A stretch of 64,000 nucleotides of DNA from Sphingomonas sp. SUN039 (GCF_024758725.1 NZ_CP096972.1:62001-126000), one strand, 5' to 3'. Numbered from the stretch's first letter, positions 17,712 through 27,216 are shown. Program-made: numbers and translations. Notes: generated from the sequence alone by a model not told the origin.

Positions 17712-18768
17712 CAGCGATCCCCGCATCGACGTCGGGACGGCGCCTGTGCTGAACCCGCCGAAGCGTACCCTGCGGCAGCGGTTCGGCAAGGTTGCGCTGA
17801 TGGCGTTTGTGCCGCTGCTGCTCGTTGCGGGCGCGGTCTGGTATTACACCGCCAACGACCATTATGTGTCGACCGACAATGCCTATGTGCGTCAGGACAA
17901 GGTGTCGGTCAGCGCGGAGGTCGGCGGGCGGATCGTCGAGGTCGGCGTCAAGGAAAACCAGCCGGTCAGGGCAGGGCAGTTGCTGTTCCGCATCGACCCC
18001 GAGCCGTTCCGTATCGCCATGGCGCAGGCCGATGCGACGATCGCGGCCGCGCAGGTCAAGGTGATCGGCGCGGAAACCGCCTATCAGACGACTGGGGTCG
18101 ATATCGCCAGCGCGCGCGAGGGCGTGACCTTTTACACGGCGGAATATCGCCGTCAGGCCGAGCTGATGCAGAGCGGCTTTACGACGCGAGCGCGGCTCGA
18201 GGCGGCGGAACATGCGCTGTCCGACGCACGTGCCAAGCTCGCCAATGCCGAAGGGGACGCGATCAAGGCGCGCGCGGCGCTGGCAACCGGATCGGCGGCG
18301 CCCGGAGTCAATCCGGCGGTACTGGCCGGGCAGGTGCAAAAACGGCAGGCGGCGTATAATCTGACCAAGACCGAGGCGCGTGCACCTGTGGCCGGTGTCG
18401 TCAGCCAGGCGGACCGGCTGCAGGTCGGCCAGATGATGACGCAGGGGCTGCCGGCCGTCAGCATCGTCGTCAGCGACCGCAGCTGGGTCGAGGCGAATTT
18501 CAAGGAAACCGACCTCAGGAACATGCGCGTCGGACAACCCGCCGAGCTCACCCTCGACGCCTATCCCGATCTGAAGCTGACAGGGCATATCGCCAGCATC
18601 GGCGCGGGGACCGGCGCGGAATTTTCGGTGCTGCCCGCGCAGAACGCCAACGGCAACTGGGTCAAGGTGACGCAGCGTATTCCGGTACGCATCGCCATCG
18701 ACGGCAAGCCGTCACGCGCGTTGATCGCAGGGCTATCGACGCATGTCCGTATCGACACTGCCAAGTAG
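17704..18768 (+). CDS. EmrA-type periplasmic adaptor (HlyD family)
   Basis: This 354-residue membrane-fusion protein links an inner-membrane MFS exporter to an outer-membrane channel. A single N-terminal membrane helix (VALMAFVPLLLVAGAVWYY) is followed by the lipoyl-like half-motifs (VSAEVGGRIVEVGVKENQPV and ARAPVAGVVSQADRLQVGQ). An alpha-helical hairpin (about residues 105-200) lies between them and a beta-barrel domain follows. It overlaps the MarR gene upstream and the transporter gene downstream (26 bp). No outer-membrane TolC-type partner is encoded nearby. Confidence 0.92.
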   Translation: MADSDPRIDVGTAPVLNPPKRTLRQRFGKVALMAFVPLLLVAGAVWYYTANDHYVSTDNAYVRQDKVSVSAEVGGRIVEVGVKENQPVRAGQLLFRIDPEPFRIAMAQADATIAAAQVKVIGAETAYQTTGVDIASAREGVTFYTAEYRRQAELMQSGFTTRARLEAAEHALSDARAKLANAEGDAIKARAALATGSAAPGVNPAVLAGQVQKRQAAYNLTKTEARAPVAGVVSQADRLQVGQMMTQGLPAVSIVVSDRSWVEANFKETDLRNMRVGQPAELTLDAYPDLKLTGHIASIGAGTGAEFSVLPAQNANGNWVKVTQRIPVRIAIDGKPSRALIAGLSTHVRIDTAK

Positions 18769-20332
18769 CGCCGCCGCGAGGCCCGCGCCGATTACAGCGT
18801 CGGTCGCCGATGTCGCGACCCTGCCGAGCAAGCATACGGGGCTACTCATGGCTGCGGTCATGGGCATTTCGATATGCCAGTTCCTCGACCTGACCATTGC
18901 CAATGTCGCCCTGCCGCACATGCGAACCAGCCTGGGTGCATCGATGGAGTCGATCAGCTGGGTGCTGACCAGCTTCATCATCGCGGGTGTGCTCGTGCTG
19001 CCGCTGACCGGCTGGCTGTCCGACCGGCTGGGGTCGCGTAACCTGTTTCTCGGCGCGTCGGTCGTGTTCGTGATCGCCTCGATGCTGTGCGGCGCGGCGA
19101 CCTCGCTCGAGGAAATGGTGGTCTTCCGGGCAATCCAGGGGATGGCCTCGGCATTTATCGGGCCGCTGTCGCAGACGATCATGTTCGACATCAACCGGCC
19201 GAGCAAACAGGCGAATGCCATGTCGATCTGGGGGATGGTGGTGATGATCGCGCCGATCAGCGGGCCGTTCCTTGGCGGTTATCTGACCGAAACGCTCAAC
19301 TGGCGCTGGGTGTTTTACGTCAACCTGCCGGTCGGCATCCCCGCGTTGGCATTGCTGTGGTGGCTGTTGCCGTCGCGTCCGGTCGTGCGGCGGCGGCTGG
19401 ACGTCTTCGGAGCCGTAATGTTGGGACTCGGGCTGTGCGGCCTACAACTGATGCTCGACCGGGGGCAGAACAACGACTGGTTCGAATCGCGCGAAACTGT
19501 GGTCGAATTGCTGTTCGCGCTCAGCTGTTTCTGGGTCTTCATCGTCCATACGCGCTCGGTGGATCATCCGCTGTTCGAAGGAGCGATGGTCCGCGATCCG
19601 AATTTCCTCGCGGCCTTGGGGTTCATGGCCGTGCTCGGCGTCACCAATGTCGCGCTCTCCTCGGTACTGCCGACGATGTACCAGAATGTGTACGGCTACG
19701 ACGTGATCGATACGGGCATGCTGATGGCCCCGCGCGGCTGTGGGGTTTTGCTGACGATGCTCATCACCAACCGGCTCATGGGAAAGGTCGACACGCGCAT
19801 ATTGATCAGCGCAGGTTATCTGGTTGCCGCCGCCTCGATGTGGACGATGACCCGCTGGTCGCTCGATATGGGCGCGCAACAGATCGTCGTGTCGGCGTTT
19901 ATCCAGGGGTTGGGACTGGGCTTTGTGTTCGTGCCGATCAACCTGATCGCGTTTTCGACGCTGTTGCCGCGCCACCGCACCGACGGCACGACGTTGATGA
20001 CCCTGTTCCGCAACCTGGGGTCCAGCTTCGGCATTTCGGTGATCGTTACCACGCTGGCGCGCAATATGCAGACCAGCCATGCCGATATCGCGGGCGCCGT
20101 CACCTCGTACAATCTGCCGGTCGATCCGGCCTCGACGGCGGCGCAGCTGGGCAGCATCGGCGAGGCGGCGATGGCTATGCTCAACGGCGAAGTGACGCGG
20201 CAGGCGGCGATGATCGCCTATCTCGACAATTTCTACATGTTGTTCTGGCTGCTGCTCGCCATCGTGCCGCTGCCCTGGCTGCTCAAGCGGCCTGGCGGTG
20301 CCATCCGGCAGGAGGCGGTCCATGTCGATTGA
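18743..20332 (+). CDS. EmrB/QacA-type MFS efflux transporter (DHA2, 14 TMS)
   Basis: This 529-residue proton-driven exporter has the expected drug:H+ antiporter-2 features. Helix 1 contains QFLDLTIANVALPHM, corresponding to motif D1. GWLSDRLGSRNLFLGA is motif A between helices 2 and 3. The GPFLGGYLTETLNWRWVFYVNLPVG stretch in helix 5 is motif C and beyond. About 14 hydrophobic helices are visible. With the preceding adaptor it forms an EmrAB-like tripartite pump. Given the surrounding catabolic genes it probably exports toxic substrate or intermediates, a role inferred from context. Confidence 0.92.
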   Translation: MSVSTLPSSAAARPAPITASVADVATLPSKHTGLLMAAVMGISICQFLDLTIANVALPHMRTSLGASMESISWVLTSFIIAGVLVLPLTGWLSDRLGSRNLFLGASVVFVIASMLCGAATSLEEMVVFRAIQGMASAFIGPLSQTIMFDINRPSKQANAMSIWGMVVMIAPISGPFLGGYLTETLNWRWVFYVNLPVGIPALALLWWLLPSRPVVRRRLDVFGAVMLGLGLCGLQLMLDRGQNNDWFESRETVVELLFALSCFWVFIVHTRSVDHPLFEGAMVRDPNFLAALGFMAVLGVTNVALSSVLPTMYQNVYGYDVIDTGMLMAPRGCGVLLTMLITNRLMGKVDTRILISAGYLVAAASMWTMTRWSLDMGAQQIVVSAFIQGLGLGFVFVPINLIAFSTLLPRHRTDGTTLMTLFRNLGSSFGISVIVTTLARNMQTSHADIAGAVTSYNLPVDPASTAAQLGSIGEAAMAMLNGEVTRQAAMIAYLDNFYMLFWLLLAIVPLPWLLKRPGGAIRQEAVHVD

Positions 20333-20350
20333 TCCTGGGGGACCGATGCA

Positions 20351-21133
20351 ATGAGCCTGTACACGACGATCCAACTCCACAATGTGCCCGCCGGGCGCGA
20401 AGCCGATTATGCGGCGTGGTTCGACGGCAAGCACGCGGCGGATGTCGGTGCCTTGCGCGGATTCCGCAGCGCCGACCGGTTCGAGGTCACGCCCGAACAG
20501 ATCATGCCCGACATTCCGCAGCCGTGGCGGTTCATGAGCGTCTACGAGTTCGACTATCCCGCACCCGAAATTGACCTACCCGCGCTCGGGCCGCTGCTGG
20601 CGGAGGCGCGTGATGCGGGGCTGATCGAGACCGCGACCGACAGCGAGCGGATCTACAGCTATGCGATGTATTCGGATTGGGTATTCAGCGCGAACCATCA
20701 TGCGGGCAAGCCGCTCTCCAGCGTGTTCATCATCCTCGCCAATTTCGTCGCGGGGCGCGAAGCCGAGTACCACACATGGTACAAGGACGTGCACATGCCC
20801 GAGGTGTCGCTGGTCCCCGGCTTCGTCGGCATGAAGCGGGGCCGCATCTCGCCGCTCCAGATCGAGCCGCGCCGCTATTGCCCCGGCAGCGACCTCGTCT
20901 TCTGCGCGCACCAGACCGACGACCTGATGTTCACCATCCGCGATTTCAGCGCGCGCGCTGGCGGACGCAGCCCCAGCGGCATCGCGATGGAGCCGCGCTC
21001 GTCGTCAGGCTCGACCGCGCGGACGGTGCATTTCTTCCGCAAGATCAGCGGGGCCGAGTTCTGGGACGGCGGGATAGCGTATGATGGCGATTTGTCGGTG
21101 TATCCGCCGGACTTTGCGCGACCGGCTGGGTAG
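20351..21133 (+). CDS. Tandem-duplicated dimeric alpha/beta-barrel (EthD-like) protein
   Basis: This 260-residue protein is made of two related ferredoxin-like halves. Residues of about 12-45 (NVPAGREADYAAWFDGKHAA...GFRSADRF) match residues of about 132-165 (NFVAGREAEYHTWYKDVHMP...GFVGMKRG). Each has the W-(Y/F)...H pattern seen in EthD and related dimeric alpha/beta-barrel proteins. A fused tandem would act as a built-in dimer. Such folds serve as small monooxygenases, dehydratases or chaperones; no catalytic assignment is possible. The ATG at 20351 follows a GGGGGACC ribosome site 18 bp after the pump gene. It may start a unit with the downstream SDR and aldehyde dehydrogenase. Confidence 0.72.
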   Translation: MSLYTTIQLHNVPAGREADYAAWFDGKHAADVGALRGFRSADRFEVTPEQIMPDIPQPWRFMSVYEFDYPAPEIDLPALGPLLAEARDAGLIETATDSERIYSYAMYSDWVFSANHHAGKPLSSVFIILANFVAGREAEYHTWYKDVHMPEVSLVPGFVGMKRGRISPLQIEPRRYCPGSDLVFCAHQTDDLMFTIRDFSARAGGRSPSGIAMEPRSSSGSTARTVHFFRKISGAEFWDGGIAYDGDLSVYPPDFARPAG

Positions 21134-21144
21134 GGCCATCGCGC

Positions 21145-21204
21145 GCGCGATAAGGCCCGGTGGCCCGCTGTCATGCGGAGCGGCAGCGCGATAAGGCTCG
21201 TGGC
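21145..21204. repeat. Two imperfect 19/20-bp direct repeats
   Basis: Copies at 21145-21164 and 21186-21204 share GCGCGATAAGGC followed by CG and TGGC, with one substitution and one single-base indel. They lie in the 95-bp gap before the SDR gene. They may be a binding-site pair or a chance duplication. Confidence 0.5.
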
Positions 21205-21228
21205 TCTAGTCGATTTACGGAGTTTGAA

Positions 21229-21969
21229 GTGGGCAAGACGATCGTCATTACCGGCGCGGGCGACGGCCTCGGCCGTGCGCTTGCGCGGCGGTTTGCTGCC
21301 GATGGCGAGACGGTAGTGCTGCTCGGGCGGACGTTGTCGAAAGTGCAGGCGGTTGCCGACGAGATCGGTGCGCCGCATTTCGCGATCCACTGCGATGTCG
21401 GCGATCCCGACAGCGTGCGCGCGGCCTTTGCCGAGATCGCCAAGCGACATCCGAAGATCGATGTGCTCATCAACAACGCTGCGATCTACGAACCGTTCAC
21501 GCTCGCCGAAGTGCGCGACGATCAGATCACCGGACAGCTGACGACGAACGTCGCGGGACCGATTTTTTGTTCACGCGAGGCACTGCCGCTGATGGCGGGC
21601 GGCGGGCATATCCTCAACGTCAGCAGCGAATCGTCGCACATCAAGATGCCGATGCTCTGGCTCTATGCCGGGACCAAGACCGCGCTCGAATATATGTCCG
21701 ATATGTGGGGTAACGAGCTGGCGGCGCAGGGCGTGCGCGTGACAGTGGTTCGCGCGGGCATGATGATGGACGAGACCAAGACCGGATCGAGCTGGCCGAT
21801 GGATGTTTCGGTGCGCTTCGCCACCGAGAATGCCAAGGTCGGCTTAAACCTGCGCGAGCGGCCGATCTCGCACTATAATTCGGTCACCGACGCCTTCCGC
21901 GCGGTGCTCGATATGCCGCCCGACCTCCACATCGGCATGGTCACCCTCAGCGGCCGCAAGAAAGCCTAA
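21229..21969 (+). CDS. Short-chain dehydrogenase/reductase (SDR)
   Basis: This 246-residue classical SDR has cofactor motif TGAGDGLGRALARRF, an NNAAI segment, and catalytic residues in SSESSHIKMPMLWLYAGTK (Y-x3-K). An arginine in the LLGRTL segment after strand 2 suggests NADPH use. The GTG at 21229 is preceded by GGAG at a good distance; no ATG start fits the domain. The gene ends 9 bp before the aldehyde dehydrogenase start, so the two are cotranscribed. Alcohol oxidation followed by aldehyde oxidation to an acid is a likely joint function. Confidence 0.85.
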   Translation: MGKTIVITGAGDGLGRALARRFAADGETVVLLGRTLSKVQAVADEIGAPHFAIHCDVGDPDSVRAAFAEIAKRHPKIDVLINNAAIYEPFTLAEVRDDQITGQLTTNVAGPIFCSREALPLMAGGGHILNVSSESSHIKMPMLWLYAGTKTALEYMSDMWGNELAAQGVRVTVVRAGMMMDETKTGSSWPMDVSVRFATENAKVGLNLRERPISHYNSVTDAFRAVLDMPPDLHIGMVTLSGRKKA

Positions 21970-21978
21970 GGAACAAGC

Positions 21979-23445
21979 ATGACCGTACTCCCCGACGCGA
22001 AACTCTATATCGATGGCGTTGTGCGCGATGCCGAGGGCGGCAAGACCTTCGACATTATCGGCCCGTGGACAGGTGCCTCGGTCGGGGTGGCGGCGGATGC
22101 CTCTGCGGCGGACGTCGAGGCAGCGATCGCCGCGGCGCGGCGGGCGTTCGACCACACCGACTGGTCGACGAACACCGCGCTGCGCGTCGATCTCGTCCAG
22201 AAGCTCTACGACCTGTTTGACGCGAACCGCGACCGCTTGTCGGATCTGGCGCGGAACGAAGCGGGCGCGGCGATGGGCGCGGTAGGGCGCGCGCATGTCG
22301 ATATGGCGATGGACGGATTCGCCGATTACATCCGCATCTTTCCGAAGGTCGAATGGGAGAAGGATTACGGCGTCCGCCCCGCCTTTGGCTTCGACCACGA
22401 CCGCAAGGCAGTGCGCGAGGCGGTCGGCGTGGTCGCCGCGATCACGCCGTGGAACGTGCCGTTCTATGTGAATGTTGGGAAGGTCGCCGCCGCGCTGCTC
22501 GCGGGCTGCACCGTCATCCTGAAGCCTGCGCCCAATACGCCCGGCATGGGCGCGATCTTCGGTGAGTTTGCCGCGCAACTGAGTTTCCCGGCGGGCGTGC
22601 TCAACGTCATCACCTCGGAAGACCCGGCGCTGGTGGGCGAGATGCTTGTCGCCGACCCGCGCGTCGACCTGATCTCGTTCACCGGCTCGACCGGCGTCGG
22701 CAAGCGCATCATGGAAAAGGGCGCGGCGACCTTGAAGCGCGTTTTCCTCGAACTCGGCGGCAAATCGGCCAAGATCGTGCTGGAGGATGCGCCGAATTTC
22801 CAGATGGAAATCGCATCGTCGATGCTTGTCTTTCACGCGGGGCAGGGCTGCGCGGTCCAGTCGCGGCTGTTGGTGCACAAGAGCCGCTACGCCGAGGCGG
22901 TGGCTATCCTCAAAGGCGCGTACGCGGCGTTCTCCGAAAAATGGGGCGCGTTTGACGAGCCCACACACATCATGGGTCCGGTCGTGTCGCAGCGCCAGAA
23001 GGACCGCGTGATGAGCTATATCGAGCTCGGCCAGCAGGAGGGCGCGACCCTGATCGCGGGCGGCAAGGCGGCAACCGACAAGGGCGGCGGCTTCTTCATC
23101 GAGCCGACCTGTTTCGCCGATGTCACCAACGACATGCGGATCGCGCAGGAGGAAATCTTCGGCCCCGTGCTGGTCGTGATCCCGTTCGAGGACGACGAGG
23201 ACGCGATCCGCATCGCCAACGACAGCGCCTATGGCCTGGGTGGCGGTGTCGCCTCGGCCGACCTCGACCGCGCGATGAAGATCGCGCGCCGCGTGCGTAC
23301 CGGCACGATGAGCGTCAATGGCGGCATGAGCATCGCGGGCGACATCCCCTTCGGCGGCTACAAGGCCAGCGGCATGGGCCGCGAATGGGGGGTTGAGGGA
23401 ATCGAAGAATTCCTCGAAACGAAACTGATTGCAGTTCGTTTGTGA
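21979..23445 (+). CDS. NAD(P)-dependent aldehyde dehydrogenase
   Basis: This 488-residue enzyme oxidises an aldehyde to the acid. The catalytic residues are all visible: N159 in TPWNVPFY, E258 in LELGGKSAK, and the nucleophile C291 in GQGCAVQSR. The conserved EEIFGPVL segment and the C-terminal PFGGYKASGMGREWG are also present. Length is normal for the family. It follows the SDR by 9 bp and precedes a TetR gene by 30 bp. The product acid could feed the acyl-CoA ligases encoded elsewhere in the window. Substrate range is unknown. Confidence 0.93.
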   Translation: MTVLPDAKLYIDGVVRDAEGGKTFDIIGPWTGASVGVAADASAADVEAAIAAARRAFDHTDWSTNTALRVDLVQKLYDLFDANRDRLSDLARNEAGAAMGAVGRAHVDMAMDGFADYIRIFPKVEWEKDYGVRPAFGFDHDRKAVREAVGVVAAITPWNVPFYVNVGKVAAALLAGCTVILKPAPNTPGMGAIFGEFAAQLSFPAGVLNVITSEDPALVGEMLVADPRVDLISFTGSTGVGKRIMEKGAATLKRVFLELGGKSAKIVLEDAPNFQMEIASSMLVFHAGQGCAVQSRLLVHKSRYAEAVAILKGAYAAFSEKWGAFDEPTHIMGPVVSQRQKDRVMSYIELGQQEGATLIAGGKAATDKGGGFFIEPTCFADVTNDMRIAQEEIFGPVLVVIPFEDDEDAIRIANDSAYGLGGGVASADLDRAMKIARRVRTGTMSVNGGMSIAGDIPFGGYKASGMGREWGVEGIEEFLETKLIAVRL

Positions 23446-23475
23446 CGGTCATTCGCCGGGGGTTCGACGGGTTAA

Positions 23476-24189
23476 GTGGAAGCAGCGCAACGTATCGTAG
23501 CACCGGGGCCGGTTGGCGCACGGGCTAAGGCGGTCAGCCACAATCTCGCGGGCCAGCGCTTGGGCCGCAAGGGGCGCGACACGCGCGACCGGATCATTGC
23601 GGCGGCGCATGAAATCCTGTCCGAACAGCCGGGAACGGCGCTGACGCTGAGCGAGGTCGCACGACGTGCCTCGCTGCGGATGGGGTCGCTGTATCTCTAT
23701 TTCGCCGACATGACCGAACTCGTGCTCGCGATGCTCGAACCGGTGATGGCGACCGCCGAGGACGCCTATGTCGGGCTGGCGCGAGACCGGTGGAGCGACA
23801 ATGAGCTCGGCGCGCGGACCTATGACTTCGTCTGCGCCTATCACGGATTCTGGGTGCAGCACTCGAACCTGCTCCACCTGCGTAACTCGATGTCCGACCG
23901 CAACGACGACCGCATGATGATTCACCGCATCCGCGCCGCACAGCCGGTGATGCGGCTGATGGTCGAACAGATGGACGGCGATCTATCGAACCCCGAGGCC
24001 CCTGCGGTAAGCATGGCGACTGCGCTGATGACCGGGCTTGAACGCGTCGCGACGGTAACGACCGACGCCAACATTCCCGCCGTGGTGCGCGGCCCGGTAT
24101 GGGAACGCCGCGAACCGCTGCTGCGTGCTGAGGCGCGCTTGCTCGAATTGGGAATCCGGGATTACCGGCTGCTCGCCACGAAAGGGTAG
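23476..24189 (+). CDS. TetR-family transcriptional regulator
   Basis: This 237-residue regulator has a helix-turn-helix with TRDRIIAAAHEILSEQPG, LTLSEVARRASLRMGSLYLYFADMTELVLAML. An extension of about 36 residues precedes the DNA-binding domain if the GTG at 23476 is correct; this extra length is uncertain because no in-frame ATG lies between. It ends 5 bp from the convergent enoyl-CoA hydratase gene. It probably regulates the preceding SDR-aldehyde dehydrogenase unit. Confidence 0.82.
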   Translation: MEAAQRIVAPGPVGARAKAVSHNLAGQRLGRKGRDTRDRIIAAAHEILSEQPGTALTLSEVARRASLRMGSLYLYFADMTELVLAMLEPVMATAEDAYVGLARDRWSDNELGARTYDFVCAYHGFWVQHSNLLHLRNSMSDRNDDRMMIHRIRAAQPVMRLMVEQMDGDLSNPEAPAVSMATALMTGLERVATVTTDANIPAVVRGPVWERREPLLRAEARLLELGIRDYRLLATKG

Positions 24190-24194
24190 CGCCG

Positions 24195-24995
24195 CTACTC
24201 GTCATTGCCGCCGATGTTCTTGATGTAGCGCTCCACCCCTTCGAGATAGGCCGGGTTCAGCATCAGCGCGCTGTTGGCCATGCGCTCGACATGGCGCGCG
24301 GTGTCGCGGCCGACTTCGGCGGCCATGTCGATGGCGATCTTGGCCGCACCCATCTGCTCGGGGTTGTTCTTCCTCAGATGGCGGCAGAAATCGAGTGCTG
24401 CGGCGTCGAACCCCTCGTCGGGCAGCACGTCATGGGCGAGGCCCATCACCATCGCTTTGTCGGCATCGGCCTTTTGGTTGGCCATGATCAGCCAGCGCGC
24501 CCAGTGCGGGCCGCAGATGCGGGTCAAGCGGCTGACGCCGTTGCTCGCGGGCAGCACGCCGAACAGCCCTTCGGGAAACGAGAACGACGCCGACTTCGCC
24601 GCGAGCCGGAAGTCGCACGACAGCGCGAGTTCGAGACCGCCGCCGACGCAGGTCGCATGGATGGCCGCGACGATCGGTTTTTCGATATGCTCCATCTCGT
24701 CGTAGATGCGGTGCATACCGTGCAGGCCGCGGCGGTGGTTCTCGCGGATGCCGCTCGGCGTGCGGGGATAGCTGGCTGGTGCGCCGCTTTTCATATCGGC
24801 CCCGGCGCTGAAATAGCGGCCATTGGCGCGGACCAGCATGACTTTCAATTCGGGCGTGTCGCGGAAGCGGTGCAGCGCGACTTCGAACAGCGCCATCGTC
24901 TCTGCCGACAGCGCATTGAGCTTGTCGGGGCGGTTGAGGCTGGCGATCAGGATGCCGTCGGCTTCCTCGGTCAGCAGGTGCGGTTCTTCGGCCAT
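24195..24995 (-). CDS. Enoyl-CoA hydratase/isomerase family protein
   Basis: This 266-residue crotonase-fold enzyme acts on a CoA thioester. The oxyanion-hole segments are FSAGADMKSG and CVGGGLELALSCDFRLAAKSA. The second hydratase glutamate position falls in FSFPEGLFGVLPASNG, where the usual PE(I/L) is kept as PEG. The C-terminal helices end in NPAYLEGVERYIKNIGG. It is 9 bp downstream of the fused acyl-CoA dehydrogenase on the same strand, fitting consecutive beta-oxidation steps: dehydrogenation, then hydration. The exact reaction (hydratase or isomerase) is not certain. Confidence 0.88.
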   Translation of the reverse strand: MAEEPHLLTEEADGILIASLNRPDKLNALSAETMALFEVALHRFRDTPELKVMLVRANGRYFSAGADMKSGAPASYPRTPSGIRENHRRGLHGMHRIYDEMEHIEKPIVAAIHATCVGGGLELALSCDFRLAAKSASFSFPEGLFGVLPASNGVSRLTRICGPHWARWLIMANQKADADKAMVMGLAHDVLPDEGFDAAALDFCRHLRKNNPEQMGAAKIAIDMAAEVGRDTARHVERMANSALMLNPAYLEGVERYIKNIGGNDE

Positions 24996-25004
24996 GCGCC
25001 CACC

Positions 25005-27206
25005 CTAGCTTCGTGTACGCGGCAGGCCCAGCCCGCGTTCGGCGATCATGCTGCGGTGGACCTCGCTGGTGCCACCATAGATCGTCGCGCCCTGAGCGTG
25101 GCGGTAGAAGATGTTGATCTCCGCCGCCGCACCCTTGCGCTTCGACAGCGATAACGGCGCGGTCAGATCGAGCAAATCGCGCGCGTCGGACTGGAACACT
25201 TCGGAAGAGAACATCTTCGCCATCGGACCGTAAGCCAGATTGGGCTTCTTTTCGGTCGCGGCCCAGTTGGCGCGGAACGTGATCAGCTCGGATACCCAGG
25301 TGTTCGCTGTCGTCCGGGCGAGCCGCACCTGCGCCGAGGAATCCTCGATCAGCGGCTTGCCCCGATAGACGATCTCGCGGCACAGTTCTTCGGCCGCAGC
25401 GAGCATCTTGCGCTGGTATTTCGCAAAACCGCCGCCGTGCTCGAGTTCCAGGCTGGCACTCATCGTCTTCACCCCGCCATCGACTTCGCCCAGCCGCCAG
25501 CTATCGGGGATTTTGACGCCGTCGTAAAAGGTGATGTTCGTGCGCTCGTCCTGGAAGGTGTAAACCGGCTGGATCGTTACGCCCTCCGCCTTCAGGGGCA
25601 CGATGAACATCGTCAGCCCCTTGTGCTTGGCGACTTCGGTGTTGGTGCGGCAGAGCATCAGGACATAGGTGGACAGGTTCGCGCCGCTGGTGAACATCTT
25701 GGTGCCGTCGATCCGCCAGCCGTTGCCGTCGGGGGTGGCTTTGCACTGTGCAGCGAAGACATCCGAACCGGAGCCCGGCTCCGAATAGCCGAGGCTGCAA
25801 ATCACCTCGCCCGACATGATCTGTGGCAACACTTCGGCCTTCAGCTCGTCCGATCCGAAGCGGTTGATGATGAGCGACACCATCTGCGATACGCCCGCCG
25901 CCGGGTTGTTGTACCCCTCGATTTCCAGCGCATCCATCGCGGCGGTCTTGGCATAGGCGGATAGCCCGCGCCCGCCGACGTCTTTGGGTAGCCCGAGGAA
26001 CAGCAGGTTTTCGGCGGCGAGTTTGCGGTTCAGCTCGGGATTATAGCCCTCCCAGCTGTAATGGAACGTGTCGCGCATTTCGGGCGTCACGTTCTTGGCG
26101 AAGAACGTGGCGATCTCGTCGGCAATGGCGCGGGCATCTTCGCCGAGGTCGAAATCGATGGGCATGTCGCCGACATCGGGCAGGGCGGTCGTTTCGCCCG
26201 AATACAGACGCCGTCCGGCTTCCTCGATCAAGCGCTGCGGGTCGCCGAGCACCAGCGGCCAGGCCTTGGCGCGCAGGTTATACAGGAAGATGTCGTATTC
26301 GGTCGTAAGGCCATAGCCGCCGAAGGTGTGCAGCGCCTGCGCCACTGTCCGCGCACAGGCATCGGCATTCCACCAGGACGCAAGCGAAATCGCAGCCCCT
26401 GCGGTCGCCGCGCCATCGGCGATGTCGCGGATTGCGCGCCAGATGAGGAACTTGCCACCGTCGACGTCGCACAGCCTGTCGGCGAGCGGATGCGAAATCC
26501 CTTGGAATTGGCCGATGAACTGGTCGAACTGCTTGCGCTCGCAAGCATAGGCTGAGGCGAGCTTCAACGCTTCGCGCCCGATCCCGGCAAGACCCGCCGC
26601 GATGAGCAGTTTCCATTCCTCGACTGCTGCCGCGAACGTCGCGAGCGCCTCGCTGCCCGAACCGAGCACGATGTGCGGATGCGCGCCGAGGGCGATTTCG
26701 GCTATCGGTGTCGAGGCGAGATTGTCCTCTGCGGTGCGCGCGCTTTCGGGCACATTGACGAGGACGACCTGATCCCCGTTATGCGCGACGATTGCTTCGG
26801 CAACTGCCCCACCCGCTACCCATTGCACCGGCTGTGCCGCGACATCATGCAGCGCCACCGTGGCGACTGCCTCGCCGGTCGAAACGCGCGCAAGCAGATC
26901 TTCCGCCCCGCCGAACTGAGCCAAAAGTCGCGCGGTTACCAGCGTTTCGGCGAGCGGACCCGACACCAGAGTCCGTCCGGCCTCTTCCATCAGCAACGCC
27001 GCGTCGAACAGTCCGAGCCCAAGGCCGCCTGCGGCTTCGGGAACGCGGATCGAGAAAGCTCCGAGTTCGCCCAATCCTGTCCACAGTGCAGAATCAAAAC
27101 CCGACGGCATCGCTGCGCGCACCCCTGCCGTGCTGCTGTGCTCGTCCAGAAACCGCGCGAACATGTCGCGCAGCATCTCCTGATCGTCGGTGAGGGCGAA
27201 GTTCAT
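25005..27206 (-). CDS. Fused double acyl-CoA dehydrogenase
   Basis: This 733-residue protein contains two complete acyl-CoA dehydrogenase modules where family members normally have one of about 380 residues. The first module (about 1-340) starts FALTDDQEMLRDMFARFL and contains RKQFDQFIGQFQGISHPLADRL and GGYGLTTEYDIFLYNLRA. The second (about 345-733) contains YSEPGSGSDVFAAQCKA and ends in YGGTSEVHRSMIAERGLGLPR. Actinobacterial steroid-catabolic enzymes build a shared active site from two such subunits encoded separately; here they are one chain. It precedes the enoyl-CoA hydratase gene by 9 bp and follows the SDR by 10 bp, forming a three-gene operon. Confidence 0.9.
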   Translation of the reverse strand: MNFALTDDQEMLRDMFARFLDEHSSTAGVRAAMPSGFDSALWTGLGELGAFSIRVPEAAGGLGLGLFDAALLMEEAGRTLVSGPLAETLVTARLLAQFGGAEDLLARVSTGEAVATVALHDVAAQPVQWVAGGAVAEAIVAHNGDQVVLVNVPESARTAEDNLASTPIAEIALGAHPHIVLGSGSEALATFAAAVEEWKLLIAAGLAGIGREALKLASAYACERKQFDQFIGQFQGISHPLADRLCDVDGGKFLIWRAIRDIADGAATAGAAISLASWWNADACARTVAQALHTFGGYGLTTEYDIFLYNLRAKAWPLVLGDPQRLIEEAGRRLYSGETTALPDVGDMPIDFDLGEDARAIADEIATFFAKNVTPEMRDTFHYSWEGYNPELNRKLAAENLLFLGLPKDVGGRGLSAYAKTAAMDALEIEGYNNPAAGVSQMVSLIINRFGSDELKAEVLPQIMSGEVICSLGYSEPGSGSDVFAAQCKATPDGNGWRIDGTKMFTSGANLSTYVLMLCRTNTEVAKHKGLTMFIVPLKAEGVTIQPVYTFQDERTNITFYDGVKIPDSWRLGEVDGGVKTMSASLELEHGGGFAKYQRKMLAAAEELCREIVYRGKPLIEDSSAQVRLARTTANTWVSELITFRANWAATEKKPNLAYGPMAKMFSSEVFQSDARDLLDLTAPLSLSKRKGAAAEINIFYRHAQGATIYGGTSEVHRSMIAERGLGLPRTRS

Positions 27207-27216
27207 ATCATCTTGC

